From: Pseudomonas helmanticensis
GTDB lineage: Bacteria > Pseudomonadota > Gammaproteobacteria > Pseudomonadales > Pseudomonadaceae
DNA length: 64,000 nucleotides
Reading direction: 5' to 3'
NCBI RefSeq assembly: GCF_900182985.1
Contig: NZ_FXUY01000002.1
Location: 250,501-314,500, forward strand
The position numbers and the translations under genes were made by a program. Each line of letters opens with the position of its first letter. The stretch's first letter is position 1. Positions 9,330 to 17,765 of this stretch are shown here, piece by piece. Below the pieces are notes generated by a model, which worked only from the letters and a program-made list of their open reading frames with translations, did no database searches and was not told the origin of the DNA.

Positions 9330-9802
9330 TTGGCCTCCAACTGTGCCAGCAGGCTGACCATTTCCAGAGCGGACAGGGCAGCTTCGGCACCTTTGTTACC
9401 GGCCTTGGTGCCGGAACGTTCGATGGCTTGCTCGATGGAATCAACGGTCAGGACGCCGAAAGCGACCGGCACGCCGAACTCCATGGACACTTGGGCCAGA
9501 CCCTTGGTGCACTCGCCAGCGACGTATTCGAAATGCGGAGTACCGCCACGAATGACCGCGCCGAGGGCGATGATGGCTGCGAACTCGCCTTTCTGGGCGA
9601 CTTTCTGCGCAACCAGCGGGATTTCGAAGGCGCCAGGTGCGCGGATGATGGTGATGTCGCTTTCGCTCACGCCGTGGCGAACCAGGGCATCAACTGCACC
9701 GCTGACCAGGCTTTCAACCACGAAGCTGTTGAAACGGCCTACTACCAAAGCGTAGCGGCCTTTTGGGGCGATGAAGGTACCTTCGATGGTCTTCAGGGTC
9801 AT
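9326..9802 (-). CDS. ribH: 6,7-dimethyl-8-ribityllumazine synthase
   Basis: This 158-residue protein condenses 5-amino-6-ribitylaminouracil with 3,4-dihydroxy-2-butanone 4-phosphate to give lumazine, the penultimate riboflavin step. Visible marks are [13 protein letters not shown] (residues about 20-32), the APGAFEIP loop and the catalytic-histidine segment [17 protein letters not shown]. It is followed by nusB with a 4-bp overlap. A 232-bp gap with a repeat separates it from ribB(A) upstream, so it may have its own promoter. Confidence 0.96.
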   Translation of the reverse strand: MTLKTIEGTFIAPKGRYALVVGRFNSFVVESLVSGAVDALVRHGVSESDITIIRAPGAFEIPLVAQKVAQKGEFAAIIALGAVIRGGTPHFEYVAGECTKGLAQVSMEFGVPVAFGVLTVDSIEQAIERSGTKAGNKGAEAALSALEMVSLLAQLEAK

Positions 9803-9907
9803 TCGTCAGTTCTCTTAAAGAGCCGGGACGCGTCTCGTACGCGTCCCTCAGTGATATTAGCCACGAACACATGATCGCAGACACCGCATTGCCGTTCGAT
9901 TACATCC

Positions 9908-9999
9908 TGTGGCGAGGGGATTTATCCCCGTTGGGCTGCGCAGCGGCCCCTATTTTGGGACTGCTACGCAGTCCAACGGGGATAAATCCCCTCGCCACA
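9908..9999. repeat. Inverted repeat pair (family C, TGTGGCGAGGGGATTTATCC arms)
   Basis: Long arms of about 25 bp, TGTGGCGAGGGGATTTATCC and its reverse complement, with inner GGGCTGCGCAGC and GCTACGCAGTCC stretches, form an extended hairpin in the ribB(A)-ribH gap. A half-copy lies at 20544-20572. Confidence 0.88.
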
Positions 10000-10034
10000 A
10001 TGGGTGTACAACAGCAATACGAATCTGCGGGTCA

Positions 10035-11126
10035 TTATTCGGAGGGCACGTATTCTACAACTTCCAGATCGAAACCGGATATCGCATTAAATTTCATTGG
10101 TGCAGACATCAAGCGCATTTTGCGTACACCGAGGTCACGCAGGATCTGCGAACCGGCACCGACGATGCTGTAGGTGGTCGGTTTTTTCGGCGCTGGCTGA
10201 TCGCCGGTTTCACGGATATGCGCCAGCAGTACGTCGCCATCGAGCGGATGACCAAGCAGCAGCACCACGCCGCTGCCGGCCTCGGCAACCGCAGCCATCG
10301 CGGCGCGCAGGCTCCAGCGCCCCGGTTGCTTGACCATCAGCAAGTCGCGCAGCGGGTCCATGTTGTGCACGCGAACCAGCGTTGGCTCTTCGGCGCAAAC
10401 AGTGCCCAGGGTCAGTGCCATGTGCACGTCGCCTTCCACCGAATCACGATAGGTCACCAGGTTGAATTGGCCCAGTTCGCTGTCCAGTGGCTGCTCGGCA
10501 ATCCGCTGAACGGTACGTTCGTGGATCATCCGGTAGTGAATCAGGTCGGCGATGGTGCCGATCTTGATGTTGTGCTCAGCAGCGAACTCTTCGAGTTCAG
10601 CGCGACGGGACATGGTGCCGTCGTCGTTCATCACTTCGCAGATCACGCCGCTCGGCTCGAAACCGGCCATGCGCGCGAGGTCGCAAGCGGCTTCGGTGTG
10701 GCCCGCGCGAGCAAGGGTGCCGCCGGCCTGCGCCATCAGCGGGAAGATATGGCCCGGGCTGACGATGTCTTCAGCCTTGGCATCCTTGGCAGCAGCCGCT
10801 TGCACGGTGCGCGCACGGTCAGCGGCGGAGATGCCGGTGGTCACGCCTTCGGCAGCTTCGATCGAGACGGTGAACTTGGTGCCGAAGCCGGAACCGTTGC
10901 GCGGTGCCATCAGTGGCAACTTCAGGGTTTCGCAGCGCTCGCGGCTCATCGGCATGCAGATCAGGCCACGGGCGTGCTTGGCCATGAAGTTGATGTGCTC
11001 GGCCTTGCAGCACTCGGCGGCCATGATCAGGTCGCCTTCGTTCTCGCGGTCTTCGTCATCCATGAGGATGACCATCTTGCCTTGGCGGATGTCTTCAACC
11101 AGTTCTTCGATGCTATTGAGCGCCAC
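10035..11126 (-). CDS. ribB: 3,4-dihydroxy-2-butanone-4-phosphate synthase with degenerate GTP cyclohydrolase II-like domain
   Basis: This 363-residue protein has an N-terminal RibB domain (about residues 1-200; DDEDRENEGDLIMAAE, GLICMPMS, HTEAACDLARMAG) that makes 3,4-dihydroxy-2-butanone 4-phosphate from ribulose 5-phosphate. The C-terminal half resembles RibA, but the zinc triad aligns as Asp, Pro and Arg instead of three Cys (segment RVHNMDPLRDLLMVKQPGR), so cyclohydrolase II activity is unlikely and it resembles RibBX-type proteins. GTG 11126 is the chosen start: it has a GGGGGG run 7 bp upstream and begins the conserved ALNSIEELVEDIRQGKM. The 31-bp gap to the riboflavin synthase gene suggests one operon. 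Confidence 0.94.
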   Translation of the reverse strand: MALNSIEELVEDIRQGKMVILMDDEDRENEGDLIMAAECCKAEHINFMAKHARGLICMPMSRERCETLKLPLMAPRNGSGFGTKFTVSIEAAEGVTTGISAADRARTVQAAAAKDAKAEDIVSPGHIFPLMAQAGGTLARAGHTEAACDLARMAGFEPSGVICEVMNDDGTMSRRAELEEFAAEHNIKIGTIADLIHYRMIHERTVQRIAEQPLDSELGQFNLVTYRDSVEGDVHMALTLGTVCAEEPTLVRVHNMDPLRDLLMVKQPGRWSLRAAMAAVAEAGSGVVLLLGHPLDGDVLLAHIRETGDQPAPKKPTTYSIVGAGSQILRDLGVRKMRLMSAPMKFNAISGFDLEVVEYVPSE

Positions 11127-11157
11127 AAGGCACCCCCCTTCTTTCGAATTTAGAGCT

Positions 11158-11823
11158 TCAGGATTTGAGGTAGCCGTTTTGGGCCAGAAAGCTTTCGGTG
11201 ATCGTGCCGCCGGACGCCGGCTCTGCAGCCTTGTCACCCAAGAGCAGACGCTCCAGATAACGCGCCAGCAAGTCGACTTCCAGGTTCACCCGGCGACCTG
11301 GCGTGTACGACGCCATGATGGTTTCGCTCAGGGTGTGCGGAATGATCGTCAGCATGAATTCAGCGCCATCGACTGCGTTCACGGTCAGGCTGGTCCCGTC
11401 GACAGTGATCGAACCTTTATGGGCGATGTACTTGGCCAGTTCTTTTGGCGCGCGGATGCGAAATTCCACGGCGCGGGCATTGTCGCTGCGCGAAACGATT
11501 TCGCCGACACCGTCGACGTGGCCGCTGACCAGATGCCCACCGAGACGGGTGGTCGGGGTCAGGGCTTTTTCCAGATTGACCGGGCTGCCGCTTTTCAGGT
11601 CGTTCATGGCGGTGCAGTCGAGGGTTTCGCGGCTGACGTCAGCTGCGAAACCGTCGCCCGGCAGCTCGACGGCGGTCAGGCAGACGCCGTTGACCGCGAT
11701 GCTGTCGCCGAGTTTGACGTCGCTCAGGTCGAGCTTGCCGGTTGCGACGTGTACCCGCACATCACCGCCCTTTGGGGTCAGTGCGCGGATACTGCCGATG
11801 GATTCGATGATGCCGGTAAACAT
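11158..11823 (-). CDS. ribC: Riboflavin synthase alpha subunit
   Basis: This 221-residue protein is a tandem duplication of the lumazine-binding barrel; the first half starts MFTGIIESIG and the second has GHLVSGHVDGVGEIV near residue 100. It dismutates two lumazine molecules into riboflavin and the pyrimidine substrate. It lies between ribD (47 bp upstream) and ribB(A) (31 bp downstream). I see no FMN riboswitch-sized leader in these short gaps. It is called ribE in some nomenclatures. Confidence 0.96.
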   Translation of the reverse strand: MFTGIIESIGSIRALTPKGGDVRVHVATGKLDLSDVKLGDSIAVNGVCLTAVELPGDGFAADVSRETLDCTAMNDLKSGSPVNLEKALTPTTRLGGHLVSGHVDGVGEIVSRSDNARAVEFRIRAPKELAKYIAHKGSITVDGTSLTVNAVDGAEFMLTIIPHTLSETIMASYTPGRRVNLEVDLLARYLERLLLGDKAAEPASGGTITESFLAQNGYLKS

Positions 11824-11870
11824 GGGGTTCTCCTTGAGAACTAGGCCAGCGCTAACGCGATGGCCGGGAA

Positions 11871-13004
11871 TTATACGCTCGCCGAAAGGACAGGGATGGC
11901 AGTGACTCGCCAGTCATCGCCAACGGCGCGAATTTCAGTGATTTTCAGCTCCGGGGCATCCTTCATATGGACCAGCGGCCAATCGAGCAAAGGCCGCGCC
12001 GTGGAGCCGAGAAACTTGCCGGCAATGAAAATCACGAACTCATCGACCAGACCGAGCTGAGCAAACGCGCCGGCCAGACGCGGACCAGCCTCGACCAGCA
12101 CCTCGTTGACGCCGCGATTGGCCAGTTCGATCAACAATTGACGCAGATCGACCTGACCGTCATCACCCGGCACGATCAGGCATTCAGGGCCGTGAGCGTA
12201 TTGCTCTTCGATCGCGACACACGTGGCGACCAACGCCGGACCAGCCTTGAAGAACGGTGCCTCCAGCGGCACGCGCAGACGCCCGTCGATCAGCACGCGC
12301 AGCGGCGGCCGGCTCATGGCCAGCGCGGTTTGCTCGCTATCCAGCCCCAACTCGTCAGCACGCACAGTCAAACGCGCGCCATCGGCCAGCACCGTGTCGG
12401 CGCCGGTCAGCACTACGCTGGCCTGCGCACGCAAACGCTGAACCGCCGAGCGTGCGGCCGGGCCGGTGATCCATTGGCTCTCGCCGTTTTCCATCGCCGT
12501 ACGACCGTCGAGACTCATCGCCAACTTGACCCGCACGAACGGCAAACCGTGTTCCATGCGTTTCAGGAAGCCTTGATTGAGCTGGCGCGCCTGCGCTTCG
12601 AGCACGCCGCTTTCAGTGGCGATGCCGGCATCGGCCAAGCGCTGCAAACCACGTCCGGCAACTTGCGGATTCGGATCACGCATCGCTGCCACCACACGAC
12701 TGACGCCGGCATTCACCAGCGCATCGGCGCACGGCGGCGTGCGGCCATGGTGGCTGCACGGTTCGAGGGTCACGTAAGCGGTGGCGCCACGGGCCAGCTC
12801 ACCGGCGGCGCGCAGGGCGTGGACTTCGGCGTGCGGTTCGCCGGCGCGCTCATGCCAGCCTTCGCCGACAATCTGCCCATCACGCACCACCACGCAGCCG
12901 ACCCGAGGATTGGGATGAGTGGTGTAGTGACCTTTGCGCGCCAGTTCCAGCGCACGCGCCATGAAGTGGGCGTCGAGGATGGCCTGCTCGGCGGTGGTGG
13001 TCAT
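11871..13004 (-). CDS. ribD: Bifunctional diaminohydroxyphosphoribosylaminopyrimidine deaminase / 5-amino-6-(5-phosphoribosylamino)uracil reductase
   Basis: This 377-residue protein carries both middle steps of riboflavin synthesis. The N-terminal deaminase has the zinc motif HAEVHAL and [15 protein letters not shown] (residues about 50-90); the C-terminal reductase has [12 protein letters not shown] and the NAD(P)H-fold segment [13 protein letters not shown]. It starts 4 bp inside the nrdR gene end, the usual nrdR-ribD pairing, and is followed by the riboflavin synthase gene. Confidence 0.96.
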   Translation of the reverse strand: MTTTAEQAILDAHFMARALELARKGHYTTHPNPRVGCVVVRDGQIVGEGWHERAGEPHAEVHALRAAGELARGATAYVTLEPCSHHGRTPPCADALVNAGVSRVVAAMRDPNPQVAGRGLQRLADAGIATESGVLEAQARQLNQGFLKRMEHGLPFVRVKLAMSLDGRTAMENGESQWITGPAARSAVQRLRAQASVVLTGADTVLADGARLTVRADELGLDSEQTALAMSRPPLRVLIDGRLRVPLEAPFFKAGPALVATCVAIEEQYAHGPECLIVPGDDGQVDLRQLLIELANRGVNEVLVEAGPRLAGAFAQLGLVDEFVIFIAGKFLGSTARPLLDWPLVHMKDAPELKITEIRAVGDDWRVTAIPVLSASV

Positions 13005-13465
13005 TCTTTCACCGGTTCGCGGGCGAGGCGGTCGATTTCTTCGCGAAATTCATTGAGATCCTGGAAGCGCTTGTACACCGAAGCGAAGCGGATGTAGGCG
13101 ACTTCATCAAGCTTCTGCAATTCGGCCATGACCAGTTCGCCGACCACGAGGGATTTGACCTCGCGCTCGCCGGTGGCGCGCAGCTTGTGCTTGATGTGAA
13201 CCAGAGAGGATTCGAGGCGCTCGACGCTCACCGGACGTTTCTCCAGGGCGCGTTGCATACCGGCGCGGAGTTTTTCTTCGTCGAACGGTTGGCGGCTGCC
13301 GTCGGTTTTGATCAGGCGCGGCAACACCAGTTCGGCCGTCTCGAACGTCGTGAAACGTTCGCCGCAGGCCAGGCATTCACGCCGGCGGCGCACCTGTTCG
13401 CCCTCGGCGACCAGACGCGAGTCGATGACCTTGGTGTCGTTGGCACCGCAGAAGGGACAGTGCAT
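13001..13465 (-). CDS. nrdR: Transcriptional repressor NrdR
   Basis: This 154-residue protein has an N-terminal zinc ribbon ([17 protein letters not shown] with CLACGERF, four Cys) and an ATP-cone domain ([20 protein letters not shown] onward). It senses dATP/ATP and represses ribonucleotide reductase genes; no nrd gene is nearby. ATG 13465 begins the ribbon; the longer open frame upstream is non-conserved. It overlaps ribD by 4 bp and heads the riboflavin gene run. Confidence 0.96.
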   Translation of the reverse strand: MHCPFCGANDTKVIDSRLVAEGEQVRRRRECLACGERFTTFETAELVLPRLIKTDGSRQPFDEEKLRAGMQRALEKRPVSVERLESSLVHIKHKLRATGEREVKSLVVGELVMAELQKLDEVAYIRFASVYKRFQDLNEFREEIDRLAREPVKE

Positions 13466-13593
13466 GGTGGCTGGCAACAAAAAAAGGGAGGGCCATGGTA
13501 GCGCATCCCGGTGGCAAGACAAGCCATAGGGTTTGCGGTATACAGAACGGCATGATCGTTTGATCCATGGATTTCATTTTGCTGGAGCATCCA

Positions 13594-14058
13594 ATGCCGT
13601 TACGTCCGCTCGTTTTGCTCAGTCTTTTCAGCCTGCTGGTGGCCTGTGGCAGCGATGCACCCAAGCCCCAGCCGCCAACGCCTGGCCCTGCACCGCAACA
13701 GGCGCAGAAAAAAGCCAAGGAAGCCGCCGACCTCGGGCCGCTGCCGGCTTATCAGCGCGAACTGAGCGGCACCCTGCAAGGCGTGCCGGCCGGTGCCGAA
13801 GTCGAACTGGCGTTGCTGGTGATCGATGAAAAGGATCGCCCGCAACAATTGCTCGCCAGTTCCAGCCTGATCGGCAACAACCAGGTTCTGCCATTTCGTC
13901 TGCGCTTCAACCCGGACGCCTTCCCGGCCGGAGCACGGGTTGAATTGCGTGGCCGCGCCAGCCAATCCGGCCAGTTGATCCTGCATCTGCCGTCGCAGAC
14001 CATCACTCAGCCGACCACTCAGGCGTTGGGCCAGCTGCAATTTGTCAAAGCACCATGA
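13594..14058 (+). CDS. YbaY-family lipoprotein
   Basis: This 154-residue protein begins with a lipoprotein signal and lipobox (LFSLLVACGSDA, Cys near residue 17), then a proline-rich linker (PKPQPPTPGPAPQQ) and a beta domain of the YbaY/META-like kind (YQRELSGTLQGVPAGAEVELALLVIDE). It is expected to be anchored in the envelope; function is unknown. ATG 13594 follows a GGAG. The stop overlaps the next gene's start by 4 bp, so the two are probably co-translated. Confidence 0.85.
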   Translation: MPLRPLVLLSLFSLLVACGSDAPKPQPPTPGPAPQQAQKKAKEAADLGPLPAYQRELSGTLQGVPAGAEVELALLVIDEKDRPQQLLASSSLIGNNQVLPFRLRFNPDAFPAGARVELRGRASQSGQLILHLPSQTITQPTTQALGQLQFVKAP

Positions 14059-14708
14059 ATGCACCGCACGACCTGCAACAGGCGTTAGGTGAATTGCTCG
14101 GCGACGCCAGACTCAAGGTCTGTGCGTTGCCAGACACTGATTTGCAGCTGTGGCTGATTGATGGCGACAACATGGGTCGCGAATTCAGCCAGGAAGAAAT
14201 TCAGCGAATCCTGCACGAACCACCCTATTGGGGTTTCTGCTGGGCCAGTGGTCTGGCGGTGGCCCGCTATCTGGCGGAGTTCCCCGAGTGGGTGCGCGGC
14301 AAGCGCGTGCTGGATTTCGGTGCCGGTTCCGGGATTGCCGGGATCGCGGCGGTGAAAGCCGGAGCGCTGGAGGTGGTGGCCTGCGATCTTGATCCGCTGG
14401 CGATTGCCGCGTGCCGGGCGAATGCTGCGTTGAATAATGTAGAGATGAGTTATTCGACGGATTTCTTTGCCGAGGCCGATCGGTTCGATCTGATTCTGGT
14501 GGCGGACGTGTTGTATGACCGGGCCAATCTGCCGTTGCTCGATGCGTTTTTAAGCCGTGGCCGCGAGGCGCTGGTGGCGGATTCGCGGGTTCGGGATTTT
14601 CGCCATCCGTTGTATCAGCGCATTGAAATACATGAGGCGATGACCTTGCCGGATCTGGCGGAGCCTGAGGAATTTCGGCATGTCAGCCTGTACCACGCGC
14701 GGCGCTAA
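14055..14708 (+). CDS. Class I SAM-dependent methyltransferase (ETF-beta lysine methyltransferase-like)
   Basis: This 217-residue protein shows the Rossmann SAM motif VLDFGAGSGIAGIAAVKAGA (near residues 82-101), the acidic CDLDPLA loop and the post-I motif DLILVADVLYD. The N-terminal PPYWGFCWASGLAVARYL is typical of the COG3897 group related to ETF-beta lysine methyltransferases. A protein substrate is likely from family knowledge, but which one is unknown. It overlaps the lipoprotein gene by 4 bp. Confidence 0.85.
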   Translation: MNAPHDLQQALGELLGDARLKVCALPDTDLQLWLIDGDNMGREFSQEEIQRILHEPPYWGFCWASGLAVARYLAEFPEWVRGKRVLDFGAGSGIAGIAAVKAGALEVVACDLDPLAIAACRANAALNNVEMSYSTDFFAEADRFDLILVADVLYDRANLPLLDAFLSRGREALVADSRVRDFRHPLYQRIEIHEAMTLPDLAEPEEFRHVSLYHARR

Positions 14709-14714
14709 TTAAAA

Positions 14715-14784
14715 GCTTCGCGAGCAGGCTCGCTCCCACAGGGGAACGCATTCCAAATGTGGGAGCGAGCCTGCTCGCGAAGGC
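14715..14784. repeat. Inverted repeat pair (family B, CGCGAGCAGGCTCGCTCCCA arms)
   Basis: Arms TTCGCGAGCAGGCTCGCTCC and its reverse complement enclose GGGGAACGCATTCCAAAT. Related copies lie at 22789, 27212 and 35853. Confidence 0.9.
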
Positions 14785-14871
14785 GTCCTGCCAGACAACA
14801 CATCTCTGCCTTCCGGCCACCCCCCGCCAAGCCGTATAGTTGCCCCATCCACGCTTTGACGAGATCCCCCC

Positions 14872-15744
14872 ATGAGTGAGCAAACGCCGTACATCTTCGA
14901 CGCCACGACGGCCGATTTCGACCAGTCGGTGATCGAGGCTTCTTTCAGCAAACCGGTGCTGGTGGATTTCTGGGCCGAATGGTGTGCGCCGTGCAAGGCG
15001 TTGATGCCGATGCTGCAAACCATTGCCGAGAGCTATCAAGGCGAGTTGCTGCTGGCCAAGGTCAACTGTGACATCGAGCAGGACATCGTCGCCCGCTTCG
15101 GCATTCGCAGCCTGCCGACCGTGGTGCTGTTCAAGGACGGCCAACCGGTCGATGGCTTTGCCGGTGCGCAACCGGAATCCGCCGTCCGTGCGCTGCTCGA
15201 ACCGCATGTGCAAATGCCGCCGCCGGCTGCGGCCGATCCGTTTGAGCAGGCTCAGGCCTTGTTCGATGACGGGCGTTACGCCGATGCCGAAGCAGCGCTG
15301 GTGGTGATGCTCAATGAAGACAACACCAACGCGAAAGCACTGATTCTCTATGCACGCTGCCTGACCGAGCGCGGCGAACTGGGCGAAGCGCAAACCGTGC
15401 TGGATGCGGTCAAAAGCGATGAACACAAAGCCGCGCTGGCCGGGGCCAAGGCGCAGATCAAGTTCCTCGGTCTGGCGCGTGATCTGCCGGATGCCGCCGA
15501 TTTGAAAGCGCGCCTGGCGAAAGACCCGCAGGATGATGAAGCGGTGTATCAACTGGCGATCCAGCAACTGGCGCGTCAGCAATACGAAGCGGCGCTTGAG
15601 GCGATGCTCAAGCTGTTTATCCGCAATCGCAATTATGCCGAGGGCTTGCCGCACAAGACCTTGCTGCAGGTGTTTGAGTTGTTGGGCAACGATCATCCGC
15701 TGGTCAGCGTTTACCGCCGCAAGATGTTTGCTGCGCTTTATTAG
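14872..15744 (+). CDS. cnoX: CnoX/YbbN-type thioredoxin with TPR tail (co-chaperone)
   Basis: This 290-residue protein joins a thioredoxin domain (residues about 8-115; VLVDFWAEWCAPCKALMPML) to TPR-like helices (about 120-285). E. coli CnoX protects proteins from chlorine stress and passes them to GroEL; the E. coli protein lacks a redox CxxC, while here the CAPC active site is intact, so thiol-disulfide activity is plausible. ATG 14872 matches the conserved start. Confidence 0.88.
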   Translation: MSEQTPYIFDATTADFDQSVIEASFSKPVLVDFWAEWCAPCKALMPMLQTIAESYQGELLLAKVNCDIEQDIVARFGIRSLPTVVLFKDGQPVDGFAGAQPESAVRALLEPHVQMPPPAAADPFEQAQALFDDGRYADAEAALVVMLNEDNTNAKALILYARCLTERGELGEAQTVLDAVKSDEHKAALAGAKAQIKFLGLARDLPDAADLKARLAKDPQDDEAVYQLAIQQLARQQYEAALEAMLKLFIRNRNYAEGLPHKTLLQVFELLGNDHPLVSVYRRKMFAALY

Positions 15745-15752
15745 GATCAACA

Positions 15753-15828
15753 GATCGCAGCCTGCGGCAGCTCCTACATGGGGATCGTATGCACCCTTGT
15801 AGGAGCTGCCGCAGGCTGCGATCTTTTG
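15753..15828. repeat. REP-type inverted repeat pair (family A, opposite arm order)
   Basis: Arms GATCGCAGCCTGCGGCAGCT and AGCTGCCGCAGGCTGCGATC face each other between the convergent cnoX gene and the 118-residue gene; here the arm order is the reverse of most copies. Confidence 0.9.
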
Positions 15829-15832
15829 CGGT

Positions 15833-16189
15833 TTACTCGATCCAGCTGTAAAGCGGTGTATCCCCAGCGCTCACCACTTTCACCTCCGAGCTATGGCGCA
15901 AACGCACCAGCAAGCGTTTGCCCGCCGCCGCACTGCCGGTCAATCCTTCAAGCTGTTCCAGCAGATCCGGCCCGCTGAGCTGCCCGGCCTTGCGCAACAG
16001 ATCCTTGGCCACCTGCCACACCGCATCGTCCTGATTCAACGGTTTCGCCGCTGGCGCCGACGCCGCTTCGGGCTGGCCGATTGGCGCCTGCGTATTCAGC
16101 GCCGAACCGAGCCTGGCCCAATCACTGTCATCCAGTTCAACAGTCAAATCCACCGGCACGTCGCCGACGGTTCCACGTATCCGCAACAT
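15833..16189 (-). CDS. Small conserved-looking protein of unknown function
   Basis: This 118-residue protein opens MLRIRGTVGDVPVDLTVELDDSDWARLG, has an Ala/Pro-rich centre, and ends in a basic LLVRLRHSSEVKVV segment. It has no signal peptide or membrane span. An AGGAG lies about 8 bp before the ATG, and codon use fits its neighbours, so it is probably real. I do not recognise a characterised family. It is divergent from the zinc operon. Confidence 0.7.
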   Translation of the reverse strand: MLRIRGTVGDVPVDLTVELDDSDWARLGSALNTQAPIGQPEAASAPAAKPLNQDDAVWQVAKDLLRKAGQLSGPDLLEQLEGLTGSAAAGKRLLVRLRHSSEVKVVSAGDTPLYSWIE

Positions 16190-16275
16190 TGCGTTCGCTC
16201 CTGCACATTTCTGACCTGCATGCTCCCACGGGACTTGTGCAACGCCAAGCGCACGGGCAAACTCTGCGGACTTTC

Positions 16276-16288
16276 GTTATAAGATTAC
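16276..16288 (+). promoter_or_regulatory. Candidate Zur box upstream of the zinc-type operon
   Basis: GTTATAAGATTAC matches the proteobacterial Zur core GTTATANTATAAC at 10 of 12 defined bases and lies 37 bp before the start of the His-rich protein gene, where it would cover a promoter. Family knowledge: the P. aeruginosa counterpart PA4063-PA4066 responds to zinc starvation. Confidence 0.55.
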
Positions 16289-16324
16289 ATAACAAACTCT
16301 TCACTTTACTTCCCGGAGACCACC

Positions 16325-16918
16325 ATGCGTCGTCTGCTGCTCGCTTTGCCGTTTGCCCTGTTGCCGCTGGCCATCGCCCACGCTGCCGATGAGCACGATC
16401 ACGACCATGAACACGGCAGCCTCGGCGCGCATGAACACGGCGTCGGTCGCCTGAATGCGGCGCTGGATGGCCAGACCCTGGAGCTGGAGCTGGAAAGCCC
16501 GGCGATGAACCTGGTCGGCTTCGAACACCTCGCCACCAGCGATGCCGACAAGGCCAAGGTCGCCGCCGCTCGTGCGCAACTGGAAAACCCGCTGGCCCTG
16601 TTCAGCCTGCCAGCGGCCGCCGGTTGCAAAGTCGCAAGCCAGGAACTGCAAAGCCCGCTGTTCGGCGACAAGCCGGATGCCGAGGATCACGACGACGATG
16701 AAGCGGACAAGGATGGTCACGAGCATCACCACGACCACAGCGAAATCCACGCGCACTATCAATTCACCTGCGCCACACCGGGTGCACTGAAGACCCTGGA
16801 TCTGGCGAACATCTTCAATACCTTCCCGGCGACGCAGAAAATTCAGGTACAACTGATCAGCGCGAACGGCCAGCAAGGCACCGAAGTGACGGCCAAGGCT
16901 GCCTCGCTGAAATTCTGA
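16325..16918 (+). CDS. His-rich periplasmic zinc-binding protein, DUF2796/ZrgA family
   Basis: This 197-residue protein has a signal peptide ending AHA, an HDHDHEHG cluster just after it, a second acidic/histidine cluster near residues 120-142 (DGHEHHHDHSEIHAH), and two small beta modules. This fits zinc capture in the periplasm. In Vibrio, ZrgA works with an ABC system. It is the first gene of an operon with ABC ATPase, FtsX-like permease and DUF3299 genes, but a REP hairpin lies between it and the ATPase. GGAG precedes the ATG. Import versus envelope delivery is unsettled. Confidence 0.88.
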   Translation: MRRLLLALPFALLPLAIAHAADEHDHDHEHGSLGAHEHGVGRLNAALDGQTLELELESPAMNLVGFEHLATSDADKAKVAAARAQLENPLALFSLPAAAGCKVASQELQSPLFGDKPDAEDHDDDEADKDGHEHHHDHSEIHAHYQFTCATPGALKTLDLANIFNTFPATQKIQVQLISANGQQGTEVTAKAASLKF

Positions 16919-16942
16919 TCACACCGAAACACCGTAATCCAA

Positions 16943-17024
16943 TGTAGGAGCTGCCGCAGGCTGCGATCTTTTGATCTTGCTTTCAAAAAGATCAAAAGAT
17001 CGCAGCCTGCGGCAGCTCCTACAG
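16943..17024. repeat. REP-type inverted repeat pair (family A) inside the zinc operon
   Basis: Two near-perfect arms GTAGGAGCTGCCGCAGGC and complement lie between the His-rich gene and the ABC ATPase gene on one strand. The hairpin could cap the 3' end of a first-gene transcript or lower downstream expression. Confidence 0.9.
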
Positions 17025-17053
17025 GGGCTATGAAAACTCATGAAACTGGTGTC

Positions 17054-17764
17054 ATGACCCAAGCACTCATCGAACTGTCCGACCTGGGCTTCAACTGGCC
17101 CGGTCACCCGCCGCTGCTGGACATCCCGGCGTTTCGTCTGGAAGCCGGCGAAACCCTGTTCCTCAAAGGCCCCAGCGGCAGTGGCAAGACCACCCTGCTC
17201 GGCCTGCTCGGCGGCGTGCAGAAGCCCGGTCGCGGCAGCATTCGTCTGCTGGGCCAGGAGCTGACCGAACTCTCCGCCGGCGCCCGCGACACCTTTCGCG
17301 TCGATCACACCGGCTACATTTTCCAGCAGTTCAACCTGCTGCCGTTTCTCTCGGTGCGCGAGAACGTCGAGCTGCCGTGTCACTTTTCCAAGCTGCGCGC
17401 GCAACGGGCGAAACAGCGTCACGGCAGTGTCGACCAGGCCGCCGCCACCCTGCTCGCACACTTGGGTTTGAAGGATGAAAGCATCCTCAGCCGTCGCGCC
17501 GATTCGCTGTCGATTGGTCAGCAGCAACGGGTCGCCGCCGCGCGCGCGTTGATCGGCCAGCCAGAGTTGGTGATCGCTGATGAGCCAACCTCGGCGCTGG
17601 ATTACGACGCCCGGGAAAACTTCATTCGCTTGTTGTTTGCCGAATGCCGCGAGGCCGGCTCGAGTCTGCTGTTCGTCAGCCACGACCAGAGTCTGGCGCC
17701 GCTGTTCGACCGTCACCTGTCCCTGGCCGAACTCAATCGCGCCGCCACGTCTGACGAGGTCTGA
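17054..17764 (+). CDS. ABC transporter ATP-binding protein (MacB/LolD type) of the zinc operon
   Basis: This 236-residue ATPase shows Walker A (GPSGSGKTT), Q loop, signature LSIGQQQRVAAARAL and Walker B (LVIADEPTSALD) with a switch His (VSHDQ). It belongs to the LolD/MacB type that pairs with FtsX-like permeases rather than with classic importers. ATG 17054 (MTQALIELSDL) was chosen from domain start; an in-frame ATG at 17030 has a better purine run but that run is REP sequence. The permease gene follows after 1 bp. Confidence 0.9.
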   Translation: MTQALIELSDLGFNWPGHPPLLDIPAFRLEAGETLFLKGPSGSGKTTLLGLLGGVQKPGRGSIRLLGQELTELSAGARDTFRVDHTGYIFQQFNLLPFLSVRENVELPCHFSKLRAQRAKQRHGSVDQAAATLLAHLGLKDESILSRRADSLSIGQQQRVAAARALIGQPELVIADEPTSALDYDARENFIRLLFAECREAGSSLLFVSHDQSLAPLFDRHLSLAELNRAATSDEV

Positions 17765-17765
17765 G

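Noticed and set aside
9909..11153. 414-residue open frame opposite ribB(A)
   Set aside because: It begins inside a repeat arm and runs antisense to a conserved enzyme; no protein motif is seen.
11127..11157. FMN riboswitch before ribB(A)
   Set aside because: The 31-bp space is far too short, and the other rib gaps show no RFN-like fold.
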